Part shown: piece by piece, positions 1 through 8,058 of the stretch
Layout of the letters: each line of letters opens with the position of its first letter
Position numbering within the stretch: the stretch's first letter is position 1
Assembly (NCBI RefSeq): GCF_025933915.1
Contig: NZ_JAICZA010000011.1
Span: 1-55,916 of the forward strand
DNA: 55,916 nt
Reading direction: 5' to 3'
Source of the DNA: Mycobacterium sp.
Lineage (GTDB): Bacteria; Actinomycetota; Actinomycetes; Mycobacteriales; Mycobacteriaceae
Notes under the pieces: generated by a model
Told to the model about the DNA's origin: nothing
Database searches by the model: none
The model's input: the letters and a program-made list of their open reading frames with translations, nothing else
Made by a program: the position numbers and the translations under genes

Positions 1-808
1 CGTCCGAGGACGCGATGTGGTCCTTGTCGAGGGTGGAGATGATCGTCTCGGACCACGCGAAGTGCTCGCGGATGCGGTCCTCGGACCAGCCGAGCGCCTT
101 CAGCAGCACCGTGATGGGCTGGCGGCGCTTGCGGTCGATGCGCACGCCGACGGTGTCGCGCTTGTCGACGTCGAACTCCAGCCACGCGCCGCGGCTCGGA
201 ATCACCTTGACGCTGTGCAGCAGCTTCTCGGTCGACTTGTCGATGGTCTCGTCGAAGTACACACCGGGCGAGCGGACCAGCTGGCTGACCACCACGCGCT
301 CGGTGCCGTTGATGATGAAGGTGCCCTTCTCGGTCATCATCGGGAAGTCACCCATGAACACCGTCTGGCTCTTGATCTCACCGGTGTTGTTGTTGATGAA
401 CTCGGCCGTGACGAACAGCGGGGCCGCGTACGTCATGTCCTTGTCTTTGCACTCGTCGACCGGCGCCTTGACCTCGTCGAAACGGGGGTCGGAGAACGAC
501 AGCGACATCGAGCCGGAGAAGTCCTCGATCGGCGAAAGCTCTAAGAGCACCTCTTCCAGGCCGCCCACCGGGGTGACCCCCACGGCCTTGCCCTCGCCGC
601 GTGCGGCGGCCGCCGCACGCCACCGCGGCGCGCCGATCAACCACTCGAAGGCGTCGATCTGCACGTCAAGCAGACCCGGAACCTCGAGCGGTTCGCGGAG
701 CTTGGCGAAGGAAACTCGGTTGGGCGCTCCGGGCACGGAGCCGTTTGACGAACTTCCGTTAGAGGAATTTTGTGGGCGATCCGTCTTGCTCTGGCGGAAA
801 TCAGCCAA
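1..808 (-). CDS. rpoB: DNA-directed RNA polymerase subunit beta, N-terminal part (runs off the left edge)
   Basis: This is the 5' end of the gene for the catalytic beta subunit of RNA polymerase; about 269 codons are inside the window. Reading leftward, the protein opens with [10 protein letters not shown], a short Ser/Asn-rich stretch, then [20 protein letters not shown], which I recognise as the mycobacterial RpoB N-terminus. Further in come the betaI (protrusion) segments around the [11 protein letters not shown] and [17 protein letters not shown] motifs. The start is TTG, as in M. tuberculosis; a GGAAGGA ribosome site lies just upstream and the nearby out-of-frame ATG runs into a stop after four codons. 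The rifampicin-resistance region is beyond the window. The Ser/Asn-rich stretch after residue 10 is the variable part of the mycobacterial N-terminus. Confidence 0.97.
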   Translation of the reverse strand, partial: MADFRQSKTDRPQNSSNGSSSNGSVPGAPNRVSFAKLREPLEVPGLLDVQIDAFEWLIGAPRWRAAAAARGEGKAVGVTPVGGLEEVLLELSPIEDFSGSMSLSFSDPRFDEVKAPVDECKDKDMTYAAPLFVTAEFINNNTGEIKSQTVFMGDFPMMTEKGTFIINGTERVVVSQLVRSPGVYFDETIDKSTEKLLHSVKVIPSRGAWLEFDVDKRDTVGVRIDRKRRQPITVLLKALGWSEDRIREHFAWSETIISTLDKDHIASSD

Positions 809-1143
809 GATGCATCCTTCCAGCACCTCGTGCGACTCACGAAGGCCGGGAATACCGGCCAGCTCGCCGCGAATTGTGTCGGTTCGGCCGGCGAACGATC
901 TGTCCGGATCTCACGCGCGCAACTAAAGAACTAAGCCACGTAGGGGGCTCAGGCTTAGACCACGGTGTCAAGTGGCGGGTGAGGTGGGCAGGAGGTAGCC
1001 AGCGCAACGTCCAACAATAGCGCAGGACTGCGCATTCCTCAACTTCCCAGTACTGGCGGTCCAGGGACATCGACGCTGGCTGGCGATCTCGACTTCCCTT
1101 GAACAGTTCAGGTACATGCTGCCCAACAGACTGGCTCGTTTAG
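809..1143 (-). promoter_or_regulatory. rpoB leader and promoter region, no gene
   Basis: This stretch has no convincing coding sequence on either strand and should hold the rpoB promoter(s) and 5' leader. A TTGACA hexamer on the minus strand lies at 966-971, but no well-spaced -10 element accompanies it, so no promoter is assigned. A compact hairpin (GGCCGG stem, 5-nt loop) sits at 844-860, in the leader 36 nt before the TTG start. In M. tuberculosis several toxin-antitoxin genes separate mkl from rpoB; here only this region and a terminator do. Confidence 0.5.
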
Positions 1144-1167
1144 GGCCCGTCGTCAAGAGGGCGGGCC
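1144..1167 (-). terminator. Probable terminator after mkl
   Basis: GGCCCG at 1144-1149 pairs with CGGGCC at 1162-1167 around a 12-nt loop, 45 nt past the mkl stop codon. On the minus strand the hairpin is followed by CTAAAC rather than a U-tract, as is common in mycobacteria. Confidence 0.4.
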
Positions 1168-1212
1168 GCCGTGTTACGCGGAGTTCTCGCGCAACCCGCC
1201 GGGGCGGGCGCC

Positions 1213-2223
1213 CTAACCGCCGAACTCGTTCGCCCGGTACCGGTGGGTGCCCTCGAGGTCGTCGAGGATGGCGGCTTGGGCGCTCTTGGGCAGGGTGTGC
1301 AGAATCTCGCGCACCCGGGCCTGGCGGCGGGCGACGGCCTTGCGCTCGGGCATCCCCGGCGTCGCGACGATCTGCGGCGGCACACCCTCGATCTCCTCGA
1401 CACCGCCGTCGCGGTGACCGGCATCGACCATGGCCTGCTCTTCGGCCATGGTCGCCTCGTCCTTTTCCTCCGACATGCCGATCGGCCCGATGCGGCGGCC
1501 GTTGAGGAACTGCCGCACCACCGGCTCGTCGCTGGTCAGCAGCACCTCACGCGGGCCGAACATGACCAACTTGCGGCGGAACAACATGCCCATGTTGTCC
1601 GGCACGGTGCGGGCGATGTTGATGTTGTGCGTCACGATCAGGACGGTGGCGTCGATCTGGGCGTTGATGTCCAGGATCAGCTGGCTCAGGTACGCGGTAC
1701 GAACCGGGTCCAGACCCGAGTCCGGCTCGTCGCACAGGATGATCTGCGGGTCCATCACCAGGGCCCGGGCCAGGCTGGCGCGCTTGCGCATACCGCCGGA
1801 GATCTCGCCGGGGAACTTCTTCTCGTCGCCGCCCAGGCCGACCAGGGTCAGCTTCTCCATGACGATGTCACGGATCTCGCCTTCCTTCTTCTTGGTGTGC
1901 TCGCGCAGCGGGAACGCCGCGTTGTCGAACAGGTTCATCGAGCCGAACAGAGCGCCATCCTGGAACATCACGCCGAACAGCGTGCGGATCTCGTAGAGCT
2001 CCTTGGCCGAACACTGCAGGATGTCGGTGCCGTCGATGACGACCGAGCCGCGCTCGGGGCGCAACAACCCGATCAGTGACTTCAGGAACACCGATTTGCC
2101 GGTACCCGACGGCCCCAGCAGAACGCTGACCTCCCCGGAGGGGATTTCCAACGTCACGTCTTCCCAGATTCTCGAGGAGCCGAAGGACTTCGTCAGTCCA
2201 TTCACCTCGATAGCGACGCCCAT
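1213..2223 (-). CDS. mkl: Mce-transporter ATPase MceG/Mkl
   Basis: ABC-transporter ATPase thought to energise all Mce lipid importers of mycobacteria together with YrbE permeases; cytoplasmic face of the membrane. The protein begins MGVAIEVNGLTKSFG and has Walker A GPSGTGKS, a Q-loop in MFQDGALFGS, the signature ISGGMRKR, Walker B IILCDEP and the switch His in VTHNIN. A C-terminal extension of about 90 residues follows (FLNGRRIGPIGMSEEKDEAT and on), typical of MceG. I start at ATG 2223 (336 aa), preceded by GAAGGA at good distance. The frame is open back to 2325, but the extra 34 residues look non-conserved and a neighbouring frame carries what resembles the annotated M. tuberculosis N-terminus. 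Its partners yrbE2A/B and mce2A-F lie at 43-53 kb. Confidence 0.93.
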   Translation of the reverse strand: MGVAIEVNGLTKSFGSSRIWEDVTLEIPSGEVSVLLGPSGTGKSVFLKSLIGLLRPERGSVVIDGTDILQCSAKELYEIRTLFGVMFQDGALFGSMNLFDNAAFPLREHTKKKEGEIRDIVMEKLTLVGLGGDEKKFPGEISGGMRKRASLARALVMDPQIILCDEPDSGLDPVRTAYLSQLILDINAQIDATVLIVTHNINIARTVPDNMGMLFRRKLVMFGPREVLLTSDEPVVRQFLNGRRIGPIGMSEEKDEATMAEEQAMVDAGHRDGGVEEIEGVPPQIVATPGMPERKAVARRQARVREILHTLPKSAQAAILDDLEGTHRYRANEFGG

Positions 2224-2395
2224 GGGAAATCCTTCCGTCGACACTCGTGCCCGCCACCTGCCCTTTTGTGTGGCATGAGTCACTGTAGCGCACGCCTGCC
2301 ACACGGCATCAGGGTTGCTGAACACCGCCGGAAAAAATTAGCCGCCCGCAGACTCGGCCGGAAGCCCCGACGGCGCAAGTTATTTGACGCACGTG

Positions 2396-3898
2396 TTAGC
2401 CGGCTGGCGCCCAGTTCCCGTGGAAGCCCATCGGCACCCGCTGCGGCAGGTGGACGGTGGCGACGTGCTCGAGTGTCTGTGCGTCCAGCAACAGCAATTG
2501 GCCTTCGTCGCGGCCGCGGTGATAGCCGAAGCCCATCAGGATGCCGTCGTCCTCGGCGCGTGCCGCCGGGTCGGGCACGAACGACATCTCCCCGAGTAAA
2601 AGGCCGGGATCGAGTTCGGCGGCGGTGCTGGAATCGGTGGCGTAGTCGTGCTTGTACAGGGCGCTGGACATCTCGGATGCGCCGTTCGACAGGTAACCGC
2701 CTTCGGTACCGATGGTGTAGCCGAACCGGTGCCGCCCACCCAGCAGGGTCTCGTTGATACGCGGGAATTCCTGGGGGCGATCGTCGCGGCGTTCGCTGGT
2801 CAACGCCCCCGTCGCCAGGTTGAGCGTCCAGCGGTCCAGCGTCGGCCGGCTGTCGCCGGGACCGCGTAGGTCACGGTCGAACATCCGCGAGTAGCGCACC
2901 ACATCGAGCACCAAAACCTCTGCCCCGTCCCGCATTTCGGAGTAGGCGTTGAGCGGGTGGTAGACGTAGCAGGGCTCGATGTCGAACCAGCGCATGTCTC
3001 GACTGCCGCCGTCCCGTGGCATGACCCCGATGCGCGGCGGGTAGTCGTCATCCCACGTGTAGGGCATCCGATCGATCGGCCGCCGATTGCGATTGAGCAT
3101 CGTCGCCATCGGGCTGGGCAACCGCACGCGCCCGATGAGCGACTGCATGACCAGCCGGGCCGGCAGGCTCAACCAGCGGGGCACGTTCACCGGCATTACC
3201 TGGACGGGGTCGAACGTGACCGGCAGGTCGTAGATCACCACGTATTTGTCAGTCAGCGAGAAGTCGTGCATCATCGGCGACCCGCCCACCTCGATGTCGA
3301 CGGTGCGCCGGGCTCGGCCGCGGGTGTCGATCACCGAGTACTGCACGGTGCGCCCGCGGGTGAACGAGTAGGAGACCGCGTGCAATTCGCCGGTCCGCGG
3401 ATCGGCGTGCGGATGGGCGGTGTATCCGCCGAACAGGGTCCCGTCGAAATCGCAGGGCCCTTCGGTGTCCAGCTCGTCGGTCAGCCGGTAATTGGCCCCG
3501 CCGCCCTCCACGAGCGCCAGCGTGTGTCCGGCGTGGCTCAGCACGTTGGTGTTGGGACCGACGGAGAGCATGCCGGCGCGCGGGTTCAGCCCGCTGGGTG
3601 CCGGCTCGCCGAGTTCGGCGCAGACGTGGGCGGTGCGCACCCACCGGTTGCGATACCAGCACGCCTGGCCATCGCGCAGCGCAACCCCGTGCACCATGCC
3701 GTCGCCGCTGAACCAGTGGTAGGTCGCGGGGTCGACCTCGGCAACCGGGTTCGGCCCGTTGCGCAGGTAGCGCCCGTCGAGGTGTTCGGGGATGCGCCCG
3801 GTGACCTCGAGGTCGGTGGCGGTGACCTCCGCGTTCACCGGGGCCAGGAAGCCTTCGAGGTAGGGGTTCGACGACTTGACGGTTTCTCTGGTCGTCAT
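2396..3898 (-). CDS. Carotenoid cleavage oxygenase family protein
   Basis: 500 aa, full length for the RPE65/carotenoid oxygenase family, non-haem Fe(II) enzymes that split polyene double bonds with O2. The four expected iron-binding histidines are visible: His162 (TAHPHADP), His211 (MMHDFS), His314 (YVYHPLNAY) and His493 (GFHGNW). The N-terminal LRNGPNP and the HWFSGDGMVHG motif are also typical. The order relative to mkl matches Rv0654 of M. tuberculosis. It is divergent from a TetR gene, with a strong inverted repeat in between, so repression by that regulator is likely. Substrate cannot be read from sequence; apocarotenoid or stilbene-like compounds are possible. Confidence 0.9.
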   Translation of the reverse strand: MTTRETVKSSNPYLEGFLAPVNAEVTATDLEVTGRIPEHLDGRYLRNGPNPVAEVDPATYHWFSGDGMVHGVALRDGQACWYRNRWVRTAHVCAELGEPAPSGLNPRAGMLSVGPNTNVLSHAGHTLALVEGGGANYRLTDELDTEGPCDFDGTLFGGYTAHPHADPRTGELHAVSYSFTRGRTVQYSVIDTRGRARRTVDIEVGGSPMMHDFSLTDKYVVIYDLPVTFDPVQVMPVNVPRWLSLPARLVMQSLIGRVRLPSPMATMLNRNRRPIDRMPYTWDDDYPPRIGVMPRDGGSRDMRWFDIEPCYVYHPLNAYSEMRDGAEVLVLDVVRYSRMFDRDLRGPGDSRPTLDRWTLNLATGALTSERRDDRPQEFPRINETLLGGRHRFGYTIGTEGGYLSNGASEMSSALYKHDYATDSSTAAELDPGLLLGEMSFVPDPAARAEDDGILMGFGYHRGRDEGQLLLLDAQTLEHVATVHLPQRVPMGFHGNWAPAG

Positions 3899-3910
3899 GG
3901 CTGAGCTCCT

Positions 3911-3923
3911 ATAACATTGTTAT
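3911..3923. promoter_or_regulatory. Probable TetR operator between the oxygenase and its regulator
   Basis: ATAACA-T-TGTTAT is a perfect 6-bp inverted repeat with a single central base in the short divergent intergenic region. The hexamer GTTATT recurs at 3919-3924 and 3930-3935, so a second half-site may exist. Placement fits autoregulation plus control of the oxygenase gene; assignment is inference. Confidence 0.6.
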
Positions 3924-3960
3924 TTCAGCGTTATTGGCACGCTACGCCCCGGGTGAGAAG

Positions 3961-4653
3961 ATGGCAAGGATGACTTCGGAGGTACGGGGCGGCGTCCGCA
4001 ACGTCCGGGACGACATGCTGTCCGCGGCGGTCGACCTGCTGCACGAGCACGGCCCCGACGCACTGCAAACCCGCAAGGTGGCCGGCGCGGCGGGCACCTC
4101 GACGATGGCCCTGTACACCCATTTCGGCGGGATGGGCGGGCTGATCGCGGAGGTGGCCGAGGCGGGACTGCGGCAGTTCGACGCCGCGCTGGCCGTGGCC
4201 GAAAGCGACGATCCGGTCGCCGACCTGTTCGTGATCGGTGCGGCCTACCGGCGCTACGCGATCAAGCGCCCGCACATGTATCGGCTGATGTTCGGCAGCA
4301 CCAGCGCACACGGCATCAACGCGCCCGCCCACAACGTCCTGACGCTGACGGTCGCCGAGATCGAGCGGGGCTACCCCAGCTTTGCGCACGTCGTGCGCGC
4401 GGTGCACCGGTGCGTGCTGTCGGGGCGGATCGGCGCCGGTGCGGCCGACGACGACGCGGCGGTGGTGGCGATAGCGGCCCAGTTCTGGGCGTCGATCCAC
4501 GGATTCGTCATGCTGGAGCTGGCCGGCTATTACGGCGATGACAACTCGGCCGTCGTCCCGGTGCTGGGTTCGATGACGTCGAACCTGCTTGTGGCGCTTG
4601 GGGATTCACCGGAGAAGGTGAACCGGTCGCTGCGGTCGGCGGCGTCGCGCTGA
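3961..4653 (+). CDS. TetR-family transcriptional regulator
   Basis: About 230 aa. The N-terminal helix-turn-helix covers about residues 9-55 (AAVDLLHEHG...ALQTRKVAGAAGTSTMALYTHF), with the TetR pattern ending in a YxHFGG motif. The rest is a helical ligand-binding domain ending FVMLELAGYYG, resembling the TetR_C_33 (WHG-type) group. It is divergent from the carotenoid oxygenase and corresponds in position to Rv0653c. The frame is open to a TTG at 3934; ATGs at 3961 and 3970 give the better-looking N-terminus, and 3961 is chosen without a decisive ribosome site. Probable role: local repressor of the oxygenase, responding to an unknown lipophilic molecule. Confidence 0.85.
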   Translation: MARMTSEVRGGVRNVRDDMLSAAVDLLHEHGPDALQTRKVAGAAGTSTMALYTHFGGMGGLIAEVAEAGLRQFDAALAVAESDDPVADLFVIGAAYRRYAIKRPHMYRLMFGSTSAHGINAPAHNVLTLTVAEIERGYPSFAHVVRAVHRCVLSGRIGAGAADDDAAVVAIAAQFWASIHGFVMLELAGYYGDDNSAVVPVLGSMTSNLLVALGDSPEKVNRSLRSAASR

Positions 4654-4706
4654 GCAGACACAAAGCCCCCGACACGCCGGGCGTGTGGGGGCTTGTGTGT
4701 CTGCTC
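4652..4706. terminator. Large bidirectional terminator between tetR and rplL
   Basis: Near-perfect inverted repeat with arms of about 26 nt (4652-4678 and 4681-4706; core CAAAGCCCCC...GGGGGCTTGTG) and a minimal loop. It lies between two convergent genes and overlaps the TetR stop codon, so it should stop transcription from both sides. Confidence 0.85.
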
Positions 4707-4713
4707 GGCAGAA

Positions 4714-5106
4714 CTACTTGACGGTGACGGTGGCGCCGGCGGCCTCGAGCTTGGTCTTGGCCTCGTCGGCGGCCTCCTTGGCGACCTTCTCCAGCAGCGG
4801 CTTGGGTGCGCCGTCGACCAGGTCCTTGGCCTCCTTGAGGCCCAGGCCGGAGACGATCTCGCGGACTACCTTGATGACGCCGATCTTCTTGTCACCGGCG
4901 GACTCGAGGATCACGTCGAATTCCGACTGCTCCTCGGCGGCCTCGGCGGGCGCGCCACCGGCGGCCGGGCCGGCCGCGGCGACAGCGACCGGGGCGGCCG
5001 CGGTGACCTCGAAGGTCTCCTCGAACTTCTTGACGAAGTCGGAGAGCTCCAGCAGGGTCATTTCCTTGAAAGCGTCGAGCAGGTCGTCAGTAGACATCTT
5101 TGCCAT
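4714..5106 (-). CDS. rplL: 50S ribosomal protein L7/L12
   Basis: 130 aa, normal length. The N-terminal dimerisation domain ([20 protein letters not shown]) is followed by an Ala/Gly/Pro hinge (about residues 38-56). The C-terminal factor-binding domain contains [22 protein letters not shown] and [15 protein letters not shown]. It forms the ribosomal stalk with L10 and recruits elongation-factor GTPases. It lies 33 nt downstream of rplJ in the same direction; a strong convergent terminator follows its stop. Confidence 0.98.
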   Translation of the reverse strand: MAKMSTDDLLDAFKEMTLLELSDFVKKFEETFEVTAAAPVAVAAAGPAAGGAPAEAAEEQSEFDVILESAGDKKIGVIKVVREIVSGLGLKEAKDLVDGAPKPLLEKVAKEAADEAKTKLEAAGATVTVK

Positions 5107-5139
5107 GGGTGTGGGTCCTTCCTGATTTCGGGTTGGGGT

Positions 5140-5772
5140 TTATTCGGCTTCGGCCGGGGTTTCCGGAGCCTCAGTGGGTGGTTCCGAAGCTGCTTCTGCG
5201 GCGGGTTCCGCGGCGGCGGCGGGTTCTGCGGCGGGAACTGCCGGCCCCGCTGGTCCCTCTGCGGCCTTCTTCTCTTGCAGCGCGGCCGCGAGCCGAGCGA
5301 CCTGCGAAGCCGGGGCGTTGAACAACCCGGCCGCCTTGGCGAGGTTGCCCTTCATCGCGCCGGCCAGCTTGGCCAGCAATACCTCGCGCGACTCGAGGTC
5401 GGCGATGCGCTCGACTTCGGCGACCGTCAGCGCGCGGCCGTCCATGTAGCCGCCCTTGATGACCAGCGCGTTGTGTTCCTTGGCGAAGGTCTTGATGGCC
5501 TTGGCGGCGTCGACCGGTTCCCCGGTGACGAACGCGATGGCCGTCGGACCGGCGAAGAGTTCGTCGAGGCCCTCGACCCCGGCTTCCGAAGCCGCGCGCT
5601 TGACCAGCGTGTTCTTGGCCACCGAGTAGGTGGCCGCCCCGCCGAGCGAGCGCCGCAGCGCGGCCAGGTTGGCGACCGTCAGACCGCGGTACTCGGTGAC
5701 CAGGGCCGCGGTCGATTCCTTGAACTGCTCGGCGATGTCTGCAACGGCGGTGGCCTTGTCAGCCCTGGCCAT
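5140..5772 (-). CDS. rplJ: 50S ribosomal protein L10 with an Ala/Glu-rich C-terminal extension
   Basis: 210 aa. The body ([20 protein letters not shown] to about residue 175, ending [16 protein letters not shown]) is standard mycobacterial L10, the base of the L12 stalk. The last roughly 35 residues are low complexity, Ala/Glu/Pro only. As I recall, M. tuberculosis L10 is about 178 aa and lacks most of this tail. A strong AGGAGG ribosome site precedes the ATG. The gene is transcribed with rplL from a promoter and structured leader immediately upstream. Confidence 0.97.
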   Translation of the reverse strand: MARADKATAVADIAEQFKESTAALVTEYRGLTVANLAALRRSLGGAATYSVAKNTLVKRAASEAGVEGLDELFAGPTAIAFVTGEPVDAAKAIKTFAKEHNALVIKGGYMDGRALTVAEVERIADLESREVLLAKLAGAMKGNLAKAAGLFNAPASQVARLAAALQEKKAAEGPAGPAVPAAEPAAAAEPAAEAASEPPTEAPETPAEAE

Positions 5773-5975
5773 GCCTACCTCCTGAAGTGAGAGTCATGCG
5801 ACGTGTCGTCTCGATTCCCCCGAAAATCGACGAACGCCCCGGCGCAGGAAGCGGCCGGGGCGTAAAAACACGCCGGCGCGAGCCGGCGCTGGTGCCTCGT
5901 CCTCCTGCGTGGGCCGCCGGGATGCTCCCGGACCTTCAACCGATTGCTCGGTGACCGACGGTCTTCGGTGGATCG
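5773..5975 (-). ncRNA. Ribosomal-protein L10 leader (rplJ 5' UTR)
   Basis: The 200-nt rplJ leader is rich in structure. Reading leftward it contains paired CCGAAGACCGTCGGTCACC elements, a CCGGGAGCATCCCGG hairpin, GCAGGAGGACGAGG, then CGCCGGCTCGCGCCGGCG. Last is a strong GCCCCGGCCGC...GCGCCGGGGC hairpin (about 5836-5862). This resembles the actinobacterial L10 leader, in which the L10-L12 complex binds its own mRNA and represses rplJL. The family assignment is from pattern memory; the hairpins are seen directly. Confidence 0.65.
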
Positions 5976-5981
5976 GCTAAC

Positions 5982-6010
5982 AGAATAGCTTGGCCCGCGC
6001 GGTCAGCCAA
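5982..6010 (-). promoter_or_regulatory. rplJ-rplL promoter
   Basis: On the minus strand TTGGCT (6005-6010) and TATTCT (5982-5987) are separated by exactly 17 nt, a good SigA-type arrangement. It is placed to start the L10 leader RNA near 5975. Confidence 0.7.
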
Positions 6011-6032
6011 AACGGCGTCCTCAGGTGACGGC

Positions 6033-6473
6033 TCAGGTGACAGCGAGGGTCAGCAGGACGAACGCCGCCAGCAGCAGGATCACTCGTAGTCGATGCCGTC
6101 GATCCCACCGGGCCGCGAGCTCGCGGGAGAGCTCACCTGTGGCCGGCCATTTCGCGATGCGGTTGTTGATCGGCACCAGCATGGTGACCGTCAGCAACAC
6201 GGCCGCGCCCATCAGGCCCCCGGCGACGCCGCAGAGCCAGTCGCGCGGCGCTCCCCGCTCCTGGACGGCGAGCGCCACCACCAGCAGCAGGGTGACGGCG
6301 TACCAGAACGGCATCGTCGTGCCCAGCGCTCGGGCGGCACCGCCGCGGGCCGCACGGAAGGCGTCATCGGGCAGCCGGGCGATGACCGGGTTGAAGAAAA
6401 CCGCGACCGCCAGCTCCACGCCGACCATCAAACCCGTGATCACAATCGCGAGCGCGTCGATGCCGTGGTTCAT
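6033..6473 (-). CDS. DUF1772 (anthrone oxygenase-like) membrane protein
   Basis: 146 aa with four predicted membrane helices, at about residues 5-27, 54-72, 80-100 and 128-146. The motifs FFNPVIARLPDDAF and MLVPINNRIAKW are typical of DUF1772 family proteins. Catalytic function is not established for most bacterial members. It lies 41 nt downstream of the ROK kinase on the same strand, so it may be the last gene of the mannosidase cluster. Confidence 0.75.
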   Translation of the reverse strand: MNHGIDALAIVITGLMVGVELAVAVFFNPVIARLPDDAFRAARGGAARALGTTMPFWYAVTLLLVVALAVQERGAPRDWLCGVAGGLMGAAVLLTVTMLVPINNRIAKWPATGELSRELAARWDRRHRLRVILLLAAFVLLTLAVT

Positions 6474-6514
6474 GCAGCCAGCGTAGGGAGCCGTCCGGGG
6501 CCGTCTGCCGCGCG

Positions 6515-7435
6515 TCAGCCGAGGGCCGCGAGCCGGGCGGCGCCGATCAGACCGGCTTCACCGCCGAGCTCGCCCGGCACCACGCGCAGGCCGGACAAGA
6601 AGTCCAGTCCCGCGTAGTCGCCGAGCTTGGCCCGCAGCGGGTCGAAGAGCAGCGGCCCGGACTTGGCCACCCCTCCCCCGATCACGACGAGGTCCAGATC
6701 GCAGACCGCGCCGACCGAGGCGATCATCGCGGCGAGAGCGTTGGCCGACCGATGGAACGCCCGCTGGGCCAACGGGTCTCCGGCCGCCGCCGCAACGGCC
6801 AGGTCGCTGGCGCCCGCGCCGGGCGGTGCGGCCCATCCGTTTTGCCGCGCCCAGCGCACCATCCACGGCCCGGACGCCACCGTCTCCACGCAGCCGCGGC
6901 CACCGCAGGTGCAGGGCGAACCGTCCAGGTCGACCACGACGTGCCCGACGTGACCGGCGTTGCCGGTGCGTCCGGTGTAGGGGACGCCGTCGAGCACCAA
7001 CCCGCCGCCCACCCCGGTCGAGACCACCATGCCCAGCAGGAACCGGGCGTCCGGCCCCGCGCTACGGCCCGCACCAATCCAGTGCTCCCCCAACGCCATA
7101 CACAGGCCGTCGCCGCCCAGTATCACCGGCAGCCCCGGCACCGTCGCGGCGACCCGGTCGCGCAGCGGGAAGCGGTCCCAGTTCGCGATGTTGATCGGGC
7201 TGACCGATCCGGTGCGCCCATCGATCGGCCCGGCCGAGGCGATGCCGACGGCGGTGATCGGGGCGTCGGCCGCCCGCAACGCGTCGGTGATCATGGCTTC
7301 GACGACGGCCCACACGTCGTCGGAGGCGGCCGTGGCCGGGGTGGGGCGGATCGCGGTGTACGCGAGCGCGCCAACCGAATCGACCAGTGCGGCAGCGATT
7401 TTGGTGCCGCCGATGTCCAAACAGAGGGTAAGCAT
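6515..7435 (-). CDS. ROK-family sugar kinase
   Basis: 306 aa from ATG 7435. The N-terminal phosphate-binding motif is LCLDIGGTKIAAALVD. The ROK zinc-binding motif appears as GHVVVDLDGSPCTCGGRGCVE, with the metal ligands His plus three Cys, and the second ATP-binding region as VVSTGVGGGLVLDG. The position matches Rv0650. ROK kinases phosphorylate glucose, mannose or N-acetylated sugars. The longer open frame back to 7846 overlaps the upstream gene in another frame and is not used. It is 5 nt downstream of the SurA-like gene and shares an operon with the alpha-mannosidase, so mannose is a reasonable substrate guess. Confidence 0.88.
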   Translation of the reverse strand: MLTLCLDIGGTKIAAALVDSVGALAYTAIRPTPATAASDDVWAVVEAMITDALRAADAPITAVGIASAGPIDGRTGSVSPINIANWDRFPLRDRVAATVPGLPVILGGDGLCMALGEHWIGAGRSAGPDARFLLGMVVSTGVGGGLVLDGVPYTGRTGNAGHVGHVVVDLDGSPCTCGGRGCVETVASGPWMVRWARQNGWAAPPGAGASDLAVAAAAGDPLAQRAFHRSANALAAMIASVGAVCDLDLVVIGGGVAKSGPLLFDPLRAKLGDYAGLDFLSGLRVVPGELGGEAGLIGAARLAALG

Positions 7436-7440
7436 GGCGT

Positions 7441-8058
7441 TCAGTGCCGGTGGGTGTTGTCGGGTTGGCGGGGGTCGCCGGGATGCTCGTACCCGGGTGC
7501 GAGCCGCACCAGCTCGGCGCGGCGGGCATCCAGCCACAGCCGGAAGGCGCGCCGGCGCGCGGCGCCGCGCAGATGTTCGGCGATCACCGATCGCACCTCG
7601 CTCAGCGGTGGTGCAACCAATGCTGTTGTGCGCCAGCCATTTTGACCCCGTCGGGTTGCGGCGAATCGCAGCGGGTTGCGGGCGTGATAGGCGGCCACCT
7701 CGCCATCGGTGACGTGCACCGCGGCGGTGACATCGGCGAACAGCGCCCGGGCGCGCGGATCGGCCAGCACGGCCGCGGCGACGCTGCCGATCTCCAGCCG
7801 CGCGGTCGCGTCGGGCAGCAACTCGGTCTCGGGCGGGGCCCCGCACGCGGTCAGCCCGCGCGCGCCCGCCTCCGTGGCGATCAGGCGTTGGGTCACGATC
7901 AGTTGGGTCAGCCAGCGCCGCAGTTGACGGCCCTCGCCGGTGCCGCCGGCCGGCAGCGCGCCCGCTGCCCGCGCGGCGCGCAGCCGCGCTTCGGCCGCGT
8001 CGATTTCGGCGGACGACACGGGGACGCCGGCGACGGTGGCGATCGGGTGGTTGTTCAT
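7441..8058 (-). CDS. SurA/PrsA N-terminal-like protein without a rotamase domain (hypothetical)
   Basis: 205 aa. It starts MNNHPIATVAGVPVSSAEID, then a helix-rich region (LRRWLTQLIVTQRLIATEAGARG), then HVTDGEVAAYHARNPLRF. This pattern is reminiscent of the chaperone-like N-domain of SurA/PrsA foldases; no parvulin domain and no signal peptide are seen. The ATG overlaps the mannosidase stop (ATGA), so the two are translationally coupled. It may assist folding or regulation of the very large mannosidase, but that is inference. Confidence 0.7.
   Translation of the reverse strand: MNNHPIATVAGVPVSSAEIDAAEARLRAARAAGALPAGGTGEGRQLRRWLTQLIVTQRLIATEAGARGLTACGAPPETELLPDATARLEIGSVAAAVLADPRARALFADVTAAVHVTDGEVAAYHARNPLRFAATRRGQNGWRTTALVAPPLSEVRSVIAEHLRGAARRRAFRLWLDARRAELVRLAPGYEHPGDPRQPDNTHRH

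Noticed and set aside
1868..2302. Alternative frame over the mkl start that resembles a reported M. tuberculosis N-terminus
   Set aside because: It does not join the ATPase frame without a frameshift; the ATG at 2223 explains the gene without one.
5145..5250. GC-rich repeat at the rplJ 3' end considered as a tandem repeat or CRISPR-like array
   Set aside because: The repeats are irregular Ala/Glu/Pro codons in frame with rplJ; no fixed unit or spacers.
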